From positions 1 to 64,000 of the forward strand of contig QANZ01026610.1 in assembly GCA_003254925.1 (NCBI GenBank): a DNA stretch of 64,000 nt, read 5' to 3'. Below are positions 55,263-64,000 of the stretch, piece by piece; position 1 is the first letter of the stretch, and each line of letters begins with the position of its first letter. Below the pieces are notes generated by a model, which was not told the origin of the DNA, did no database searches, and worked only from the letters and a program-made list of their open reading frames with translations. Both the position numbers and the translations under genes were made by a program. The DNA comes from Chamaecrista fasciculata (lineage: Eukaryota; Streptophyta; Magnoliopsida; Fabales; Fabaceae).

Positions 55263-58200
55263 TTCCGAGAATTGAGGTATGAAAATTGAAAACATATATA
55301 GCATTAAGGCCTTGTCTTTTAACATGATGTGTTTATGATGGTCACTGGGCTGCGCTCACGGGCCTTTGAAGCCCATAATCTATGGGCTTCATCTCCAAAA
55401 TCGAACCCATCATTTAAAGTTGTAGTGCATCATCATTTACCTTAGTACTAGAGTTCCAAGTTCAATTTGTACCATATATGGCTCGGTATTTACTTTTACA
55501 TGTGAGAAAACTTACTTTATATCAAGTCAACGATTTAGTTCCTAAATAATATAAATATAAAATCTGATTTCTATATACGATAGTCAATTATTAGGTCTCT
55601 AAGATGTTAATTGTTATATGTCTATAATATTCTACAATGATACTTAACAGTGCTGTATAGACAAATAACAAAAGCTACATAATAGTTAGTTAATGTATGT
55701 CTTAGAAATTTAATAGTTGACAATTGTGATTATTTAGAGATCAACTCATATATTTCAATTATATTATATTTAGAGATTAAACTGTTAATTCAATATAAAA
55801 AATTTCCGGAACCAAAAATAAGTTTTCTCATAATACAAGGGTGGTCAAATATATATCAAACATAGGTACACATATGGCACCATTATTTGATCTAGTGTAT
55901 ATATAGGTTATGACTTATGACTGACCATATTCATGAAGCATGCATGATCCAAGTGGGTGAAGTGAAACTTTTATATCGTCTGAATTCTGACCACGTTCAC
56001 GTACGTACGCACTCACTTATATTGTTCATGTTATGTATTGTTATTGTATGTGAAGGTGTCAGTCACATTTTTGTTTGATACAAAAAAATGGTGGGTTGGC
56101 AATGATGATGGGTGTCATTAAATGGGGTTGGGTGTGTCTGTAAGAGAATCCCAGGAGCATATATGTATATTTATATATATATTAGAAAACAAATATAGAG
56201 AAATGTATTGTCACCAAAAAAAAAATAGAGAGAAATGTATGAATCAACAGATATGCTTCAAAGCTTAAACTTATCATCCAAATTAAACCTCCAATAAGTT
56301 TATAAGCATATTTTTAAACAAATTAAACAAGGTGCGTATATATATAATGTGGGGAAATAATGAATGTGAATTGACCAGTTCTGTGTGTCTTATATATGTA
56401 TATTTATATACATTGTGGGGAACAGGAACGTGTATGTATATATATATATATTTACAGATGCACATGGATGGCAGAAGATAGAGCATGTATTGGGAAATGC
56501 ATTATTTTTTTTTTTACTAACTATTCTATTGACCATATATCTCTATATATGAACCCCATTTCCGAAAACCATTCTTCAAATCTAGGTAGTTTTTATTTCA
56601 TTTCACGGGAATTGAATTCTGATAGTGAAGTTACATGTATCAGTGAAAGATGGGAAAAGAATCCCAAAAAACAAAAAATAGTAGTACACTTAGCATTATT
56701 ATTATTTTTTTTCCAAAAAAAGAGATAGGGTCCACTATCGCATAGGCTAATCGTTAATGAATGAATGAGTGAATAATAAAGGAATAAATGGATGAATGCA
56801 ATTTCTCCAAATCAAGATCACGCATCAGTACTTCTCTTCCTAATTAAACCTAACGGTCAAATATTTTTGTTGGCCATACAAATATATATATAGATGCAAA
56901 GCTACCCACTTTTTCAAGCAATTCTGAGATGAGAAGCACAAGAAAGGTATTTTTACAACACAAGATATAATTAATCATATCATATATATCTCAACTTATT
57001 AAGGACCCACTCACCACCACCATCATATATCTTTCTCATCACATTATTATTGTTTAACTTAGCCAAAATTACAGTTTTATCTTAATTAATTTCTTTGGTT
57101 CTCAATTTGACTCTTGTGGCCTTGCAAATATTGTTTCACTATATATTATTTTCTTAATTTAATCATAAATAGTTTTTTTTTTCAAATAGAACTAATTAAT
57201 GAAAATGGGTCAATATAACTGTGACATTCAAATTTAAAAAGATGTGTCAAAAAGAAAAAAAAAATTGTCAAATTCAGTTTTACTTTTCTAGTGAAGTAGA
57301 TCGAGGAACCTCATTCATTATTATTATCATCAGTTCTTTTTCTAGAAAGAGAGGCTTGACATATTCAAAGGTTGGTTACTTGGTTTTATTATATGCTTGT
57401 ATTGTGGAGGAGATGAATGAGATTCCCAAAAAGAAAAAGAAAGAAAGAAATAAAGAGATTCTCATAGTGAACAGATGAGAGTTTTAGAAAATTAAAGTAG
57501 TTAATTAAATTGAAATATATAAATAAAATAAAAAAAACTAATTCTCATAAGTCAAGATGCAAAATAAACAATTTGCCCTTAAAGGAGGGGCAAGCACAAA
57601 CACACATGATCCTTCAAATATCCATCTTCTATAAAGTAAATGTATGGATCAAAATATGACTTTGTTCCCCCCAATACTCTTTTCTTTTTTCAACTATTGC
57701 TTACTTTTCTATTCATTAATTGAGTACGGTGGTTAAATTAAAGTTGGGTCAATATGGTTGGGGTATATATATTAAATTATGTATAATTATACACACACAT
57801 GTATGAGCAATAATGGAGGTAGAATATTGAAAGGGAAAGATGATGGAGGAGGGTGGAATCAATCTAGCTACATCGATCTCTCACATCTACTTTAATTTCT
57901 CTCGCTTTAAACAAACTTGATGATAAGCTTGAAAATTGTTTAATTAATTAATTAATTAATCTCTCAACTCCATATATAGTTCTATTGCTAATCAAATTGG
58001 GTTTGAATGCTAGCTCTCTTTTCTGTGTTGTTTATTTAATTTAATATCAAGGGAAGGGACAGGTTATATGAATATATAGAGTTTTCAAATCATGAAAAAA
58101 GATGCATGACCCCTCCATTCATGTGTCAACCCAACAATCAATGATAATAATATTAATAATAATAATAATGAGTAATTTAACTTTTCTGAACAAGATCCAT

Positions 58201-59378
58201 ATGTAATAATTGTTCATATATAACTTGATAATCACGTCCCATTCATTCATTCATTCATTTCCATCACTCATATACATGACTTAATGCATGCCATCAACTT
58301 TTAGCAAAACACCCATTTCCAATCCAGCATTATTAATTAATGTCAAATTCGATGTCACAATTAATTACGCAAATTGCGCGCGAATATCGAGAAGTACTTT
58401 AAGTTTTACCTATATAATTAGCATTAACAAATTAATTAACTTTAATCCAACAATAATTAATAATATCCTAGCTAACACCCCTCCTCAAATGATTCGAGAA
58501 TATCGATGTTAATTAAATTAGATGCAAAAAACCAAATGGGAGAATCCTTATTAATTTAGTTGGCCAGTACGTACTGATCATCTCCTCTGCCATTTGATTT
58601 GATTTGATTTAAAATACACTTAATTAATTAAGCTAGTAATGAATTAATTAGAATGCACATGAGGGGGGTTAAAATTAAACTTAAAAGGTATGCATGCTTT
58701 TATTAATATCCAGAATAGCTTCGTTGGCAATTCCATAAGCAACTCGAGTATTTGTCATTTTGTCTCCTTAAAGCAAGCTAAGATGTCCAATATAGCAAAT
58801 GTAAACAAATAGAAAATGATAAAGAGAGAACCCAAAAATCAGGAGCAACATCGCATGGTCTTATTTTGTTGGAGAGTTCAGACTGCAATACATATATATA
58901 TATTGTGCAGTGAATTGAATATTATTGAATATATAATTGAACCCCTTTTTTGTCCTCGTGCGTTCATGCTTCCCATAATAACATTAATCATATATATATA
59001 TGAGATAATGAACCTTCTTGGAAAGCTACATCATATCAACGTACATTTATATGTGTCTCGATTGTGATGATAATGTCCAAGGAATCCCAAACCCTAATTA
59101 AGGAATTTACTAAAACGGCACCAACATATATATATGTCCATCATTGACATTTTGAAGCAAGGTCTGTTTCAAAGCTGGCATACATAAATTAAAATTGTAT
59201 AGTTTTCTAAAATCAAATTCAATTCAAATGCATGGAAATGAGTTATTTAAGTTTATTGAAATTCTCTATATAAATGAAAGATAAAAGCTATGCAAATCTC
59301 CAATTTATCTCGTATTTTGTCGCTTTTTAACTAATAAATGTGGGACGGAAACGTCCAATAATTTTATTATTTAGATAA

Positions 59379-59399
59379 ACATATATATATATATATATA
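59379..59399. repeat. (AT)n microsatellite
   Basis: A run of about ten AT repeats in the long spacer upstream of the BOI-like gene. Confidence 0.9.
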
Positions 59400-60037
59400 A
59401 TTATTAGCTAACAATAACTTTATTAGTTTGTTTCGTTTGTGAGTATATATTTATATTGGTAGTTAGTTTATAATTGATTATTTATTGGATATCTAGATCT
59501 AGTTATTATGTATGGCACCTTAATTAATCAACGTGAGTAGGTGTTTTAATTAAGATTGATTTGTGGGTTTGAGATTAATTGATTTTAAAAGTAAATGAAT
59601 GACAATTGGCAGGCGATGAATGAGGAGTGAGTGATGGCGATGTATATAAGAAGAAGGATTAGTAATGAATGTTGATGAACATTATTGAAGAGTGAAAAAG
59701 AGAAGTTTATATGTGGTGAATTGAAAAAAGAAGTGTATGTAGAAGAAAGAAAAGGAAAGGGGGGGAAAGGAAAAGACAAAGTAAATGAAAAGAAAAGAAA
59801 GAAGAAGGATGAGGTTGTTGAAAAATGGGAGGACTGTGATTTTCGCAAAGGACGTACGTAGTTGTAACGTAATTCAATTCAGATGGGACCACACCACACC
59901 CTTCCAAATTCCAATTCATTTTCAAACCACTCTCTCATCATCGCAACGCACCGTTTCCTTTCCCTTCTAATAAACTTAAACTCTCCAAGTAGGAAAACAG
60001 AAACAGACACTGGGTCCCACAGGGTCATCCCACGCTG

Positions 60038-60080
60038 GCACCTTACACGTGCCTGTCACACACGTGTTTGTCACGTTGTT
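60038..60080. promoter_or_regulatory. Paired ACACGTG (ABRE/G-box-like) motifs
   Basis: Two ACACGTG cores (near 60046 and 60062) and a further CACG word occur within about 35 bases, some 850 bases upstream of the BOI-like start codon. Closely spaced ACGT-core elements are typical of ABA- or light-responsive plant promoters bound by bZIP or bHLH factors. The link to this gene is inferred from position. Confidence 0.45.
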
Positions 60081-60660
60081 CTCGCACCACACAACAGATT
60101 TCCCATTTTCTTATTATTATTTATTTATTAAAATATATCCTAATATCAACAAACAAATCAAACCAGGCGTTGTTGGAGTTGGAGTTGGACGGACGGAGTG
60201 AGTAATATCGTGAAGTAAACTCAGTTTTGTCTTTGGACTCTTCTCTTGCCTACGTGGCATCCCGGTCGGCACCCCCCACCTTCTTTTTCTTTTCTTTTCT
60301 TTTCTTTTTCTCATTTTCTGCGTTTCTCTATTTACTCTTTGATATTTATTTGGTCAAGCTACAAAAACTCCAACAAATACAAAACAAACACCACAATTAA
60401 GCTATCTATATTTAGGAGGATATATATATATGACCCCACGTACACTCCATATCCCGCATTCAAATCTGTGTAGCTTACGTTCCCTAAAGTCCACAGTCTT
60501 CCACCGCAGGCTGGCCTTTTCTGGTAACCGAATCCATAAATACATGGAATCTCTTTCTCTCTCTAATATAATTAATTAATTATTTAATTTGTTGAAATTA
60601 ATTAATAAATTAATAAAGAAGCCAAACCCCCCAAATAAAAACCCCACCATACAGCCTTGC

Positions 60661-60735
60661 ATGCCATTTCGTGCTTCACAGTTCACCCTTCTTTTCTCTC
60701 CCAACACCACACCGCCTACCCCTTCTTCACACTAA
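60661..60735 (+). other. Possible upstream ORF in the BOI-like leader
   Basis: An ATG at 60661 opens a 24-codon frame ending with TAA at 60733-60735, about 180 bases before the main start. Whether it is in the transcript depends on the true start site: TATA-like runs lie both upstream (60419-60430, 60533-60541) and downstream (60813-60828). Confidence 0.3.
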
Positions 60736-60775
60736 TAATAACGCTTCCTCGCATCCCATTCAATTCAATCCCCTT

Positions 60776-60801
60776 CATACATACATACATACATACATAC
60801 T
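60776..60801. repeat. (ATAC)n microsatellite
   Basis: About six tandem ATAC units in the leader/promoter region of the BOI-like gene. Confidence 0.9.
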
Positions 60802-60915
60802 CTCTTCCCTATTACATATATATATATATCACCCAAACAAACATCTATATCCATCTCCCCCATATATACTTCTTCCCTCTTCATTCTCTCTCTACTCTTG
60901 ATTCCGTCGTCAACC

Positions 60916-62250
60916 ATGGCTGTTGAAGCTCGCCATCTCAATCTCTTCTCTCCTCAGCTCCTCGGCAATCGGTGCGTGCGTTTCTTCCTTCTCTCTCTCT
61001 CTCTTTCTCTCTTTCTTCTTCTTCTTCTTCTTCTTTTTTCAATCTCCGTACTGATCCCTGCTTCACTTGAATTTGCAGACAAATCATGAGCCCCATTGAA
61101 GCCAACATGACTAGTACTCTCTACAACAACAACAACAACACCCACAGCAGCGCTTTTAATAACTCCTCGCTACTTCCATTGTCCGGCATCACCACGGCCA
61201 CCGGCGAGGCTCCTCTGTTTCCTACTGCTCCCTACAATTCTTTGATCGTCGATTCCGTCCCTCAAAAGACGACCGCCGCCGCAATCAAATCCGACAGTGG
61301 CCTCACCTATAACCTCCCCGTTGTATCAAGAAAGCGTTCCAGAGATTCAATCAATTATCCTCTTCCCTCCTACAAGAACACCAATCCTAATTCCGCCGCC
61401 GCTGCTGCTTTTTCATTCCTCGGCGAAGACATTTCGCTTCAGATCCAGCAGCAACAACTCGACCTCGACAATCTCATTGCCCAACATGTGAGTATCCATC
61501 CACTTTTTCTTTAATTTCTTTCTCGCATCCTCTGTTCTCTTCCGAGTTTCTGATCGATCGGTGTTTTCTCGTTTACAGATGGAGAACGTGAGGATGGAAT
61601 TAGAGGAGAAACGGAAGAGGCAGGCTCGGAGGATCATGGAGGCAATCGAAGTGGGGATGATAAAGAGGCTGAAGGCGAAAGAAGAGGAGATAGCGAAGAT
61701 AGGGAAATTGAACTGGGCTCTGGAAGAGAAGGTGAAGTCGCTGTGTATGGAGAACCAAATATGGCGGGATTTGGCACAAACCAACGAGGCCACAGCCAAT
61801 GCTCTGCGCTCCAATCTCGAGCAAGTATTGGCTCATCAGGTGAAGGACGACCGTAGAATAATAAACGACGATGACGGCGACGACGACGACGCCGCCGTAT
61901 TCGCCGGAGGGGCTGCGGCACTGATGGATGACGCAGAGTCTTGCTGCGGAAGCAGCGGCGGCGGAGGCGGCGATGAGGAAGGAAACGACGACGAAAAGGA
62001 CAGCGAGGGGTGGCGTAGGATAGGAGGAGGGGGTGCGAAGGATAAGGAGGAAGAAGAAGAAGGTAAAAGAAAGAGAAACGGCATTGATGGGAATGGCAGA
62101 TTGTGCAGGAATTGCGGGAAAGGGGAATCGTGCGTGCTGATATTGCCGTGCAGGCACCTGTGTCTATGTACTGTGTGTGGTTCATCTCTCCACACTTGTC
62201 CTATCTGTAAATCCTTCAAAACTGCTAGTGTTCATGTTAACATGTCCTGA
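60916..62250 (+). CDS. BOI/BRG-like RING E3 ubiquitin-protein ligase, three exons
   Basis: Exons are 60916-60971, 61079-61487 and 61579-62250; GT-AG introns, 378 residues. The N-terminus reads MAVEARHLNLFSPQLLGNRQ, typical of the BOTRYTIS SUSCEPTIBLE1 INTERACTOR family. A low-complexity Asn/Ser/Ala region includes SRKRSRD, a possible nuclear signal. A coiled coil from about residue 153 to 240 (EEKRKRQARRIMEAI, LEEKVKSLCMENQIWRDLAQ) follows, then an unusually long acidic/Gly linker (DDDGDDDD, GGGGG, EEEEE). The C-terminal RING (about 331-365) carries CRNCGKGESCVLILPCRH and CPIC. Family members ubiquitinate nuclear partners, restrain cell death and pathogen responses, and act with DELLA proteins in gibberellin signalling. 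The third exon begins at an in-frame ATG, which is the codon after the intron and not the start. Confidence 0.93.
61004..61032. repeat. (CTT)n tract in intron 1 of the BOI-like gene
   Basis: The 107-base intron is largely CT/CTT repeats with about six tandem CTT units. This pyrimidine richness suits an intron but makes length variation likely. Confidence 0.8.
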
Positions 62251-63867
62251 ATTTGGAAAATACAAATACCAACAACAAGAAGAAAAAAAAAGAAAACAAT
62301 ATTCACAAAAGGCAAAAGAAGAAAAAAGGGCCGTTTTTGTGGATGGATATATAATCTTCCATTTTCTTTTGTTTTAGTGTTGTATTAATTTGTATATACC
62401 AGTTTAGTACATTAATTGTTGGATTCTTTGTTTGTTTGTTTGGTTGTGGTTATTTACATTATTTTTTGTTTTGGGAAGGACAAGAGTGGATAATAATTAA
62501 ATTAAATGGAAGGAGATTAGAGATGGGAAGGATGGATAAGGGGGGGATGGTGGGACCCAGGTGGAAGGAGGAGGAGTAGTAGTACGTAGTACGTAGTGTG
62601 GTCTCCCGTAACAGAGGGAAAGTATAAAAATATTAGTCTGGGAGAGAGAGATTAATGAGATAAGTGTAAAGAAGAAGAAGAAGAAGAAGAAGAAGAAGAA
62701 GAAGAAGAAGGGAAGAAGGAGCGTGAGAGAGAGAGAGAGAGAAAAGGAGGGCATTGAATGTGTATGAGTGTATGTGTATGAGTGGGGCCCACCCAGTGGG
62801 GGAAGGGGGGAAAAGGCGACAGAAACTGGTTGGGATAGGAGAGGGAGCAGGAGCACGCACACAGGCGGCGACAACAACGCATAACTAAATCAATAAAATG
62901 GTTCAACCCCAATTAATTACTAAGAGAGATACCTTTGTACCATCATCACTCTTGCTTTCCCTATTATTTTCTCTATTTATTTATTTAATATAATACTCAG
63001 CCTATATATATATCACCCCACCTTCTCCCTATATATAATATTCCATCCATTTTTATTACATATTCAACCCCATCCAACTTCTTTAATCTCCCATATCTTC
63101 TAATTAAAATATAAAATCACCATCTCTTGCCAACGTACACTTAAATAACTTATAACCACTCTCTTCTTCTAGTCAATTTATAATATAATTCCACTTGTAT
63201 ATATTACAAACAAATTAAATATATCTGATCTTATCAAATCAATGATATTATATATAGATAATCAATCGGAAGAAGGAACTGAAGTAGCTAGCTAGCTAGG
63301 TAGGAATAAAATTAGGCTCAACGAAACGAAAGGGGAATAATTTCCGAGTAGGTGCACAGTGCACACTACACACATGTATGGGAATGCGGCCTCCAACTGC
63401 ATTCTGACTCCTATCCCTGCTCACTGTTATGGAGAATGAATTAATTAAGAAGAATAAGAGATTGAGAAATAAATGAATAAAAAGGATGGAGATTTTGTTA
63501 TTGTGGGAATAGGATCTTTGGGCCTGTGGTGGGGCCCTACACAATGAGGACCATCTGTCCCTTTATCACCGGCATCACCTCCCTAACACGTCATTCTCTT
63601 CCCCCCCTTAACATCATATATAACATCTTCTTCCTTTTTAATTTCTTCCTAATCTAATCTTTTTCTTTTCATTATTTTCCCCTTTCTTAATTAATTCTAA
63701 CGCTTCCAATCTCAATCTCATCCCCTTTCCTTCTTTATTTATTTTTTCATTAACCTAATCAACTCAACCAACCAATTCATTGTTTTTTCCGCCCATATGC
63801 ATTCATCTCATCATCTAATCCACCCCCATTTTATTATTATTATTATTATGCACACATTTTAAATTCC
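62251..63867. other. BOI-like 3' region and spacer to the window end
   Basis: The 3' UTR probably lies within the first 200-300 bases. Beyond it are a (GAA)n microsatellite (62668-62709), GGGCCC-type words (near 62786 and 63533) resembling TCP-factor sites, and AT-rich DNA. The minus-strand frames here are low-complexity reflections of the repeats. No gene is visible. Confidence 0.45.
62668..62709. repeat. (GAA)n microsatellite
   Basis: About fourteen uninterrupted GAA units, followed by a GA run near 62727-62742. Confidence 0.95.
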
Positions 63868-64000
63868 ACTTTGGTACCCTATTCTTTCAAAAATATCATT
63901 TTGGTACCCTGTTTTTTCAGAAGTGACATTTTGGTACTCTGTTCTTTAGACCAAGTGACACTTTGGTATCCTAAAAAAGATAGAATAGGGTAACAAATAG
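63868..64000. mobile_element. Partial CACTTTGGTACCCTG-type element at the window edge
   Basis: Spaced copies of CACTTTGGTACCCT and variants (ATTTTGGTACCCTG, ATTTTGGTACTCTG, CACTTTGGTATCCT) repeat every 30-40 bases. They match the arm of the fold-back MITE at 12791-13215. The rest of the element lies outside the window. Confidence 0.7.

Larger units (their letters stand above)
54335..60060. other. Long AT-rich intergenic region
   Basis: No gene could be supported over this distance. It includes the likely upstream region of the CYSTM gene (54335-54700, with a TATA-like run near 54440), the hairpin element at 55091-55262, several AT and TA microsatellites, and G-rich/A-rich strings near 59740-59800. 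The small ORFs show no protein-like features. Confidence 0.5.

Noticed and set aside
61600..62219. Long minus-strand ORFs (up to 185 codons) over the BOI-like gene
   Set aside because: They are antisense readings of GC-rich coding exon 3; their translations are Ser/Pro/Arg low complexity with no family features.
62497..62912. Minus-strand ORFs with poly-Phe and poly-Ser/Leu runs
   Set aside because: Translations of the (GAA)n and GA microsatellites.
1..64000. A coordinated gene cluster or a new biological system
   Set aside because: Neighbouring genes belong to unrelated, common plant families in both orientations with no shared pathway; the unusual content is mobile DNA and individual gene oddities.

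Overview
The window is nuclear DNA from a flowering plant, most likely a core eudicot. It carries plant-only families (P-class and DYW-class PPR proteins, SAUR, CYSTM, BOI-type RING ligase, thaumatin-like protein), short U-rich introns, AT-rich spacers and many small non-autonomous transposons. The species cannot be named from the sequence alone.

Genes left to right: a P-class PPR protein (844-2550, -); a DYW-class PPR protein (4844-6901, +) with no AUG at the expected start; a thaumatin-like protein (7508-8338, -) whose intron appears to be GC-AG; LSM8 (9696-11851, -, five exons); a transposon-rich block (12791-23600) holding a fold-back MITE, two long-TIR Mutator-like elements, a RING-H2 (RHF-type) exon relic, two exons of an unrecognised gene and two Helitron 3' ends; a plastid-type YchF/OLA1 P-loop GTPase/ATPase (24490-29557, +, eleven exons); a SAUR gene (34431-34826, +) between inverted copies of a dispersed repeat; the splicing factor SR45 (38765-44606, +, twelve exons); a second repeat block with a broken G-type lectin receptor kinase (about 46023-46790, -); a 2OG-Fe(II)-oxygenase-like nuclear-type protein (49955-52696, +, three exons); a 78-residue CYSTM peptide gene (53626-54334, -, three exons); a long AT-rich spacer; and a BOI-like RING E3 ligase (60916-62250, +, three exons).

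These are independent single genes, not a cluster with a common task. Several touch RNA metabolism (two organelle PPR proteins, LSM8 in U6 snRNP, SR45), but this is probably chance. I rebuilt multi-exon genes by hand from splice sites and reading-frame continuity; every intron phase in the models given closes in frame.

The unusual content is mostly mobile DNA: three convincing Helitron 3' termini on both strands, long-TIR elements with near-matching flanking repeats, at least six palindromic elements (some with GC-rich genic-looking interiors), and a locus where unrelated gene fragments sit just upstream of a Helitron end. I found no tRNA, rRNA, CRISPR array, retrotransposon polymerase or obviously new biochemical system.
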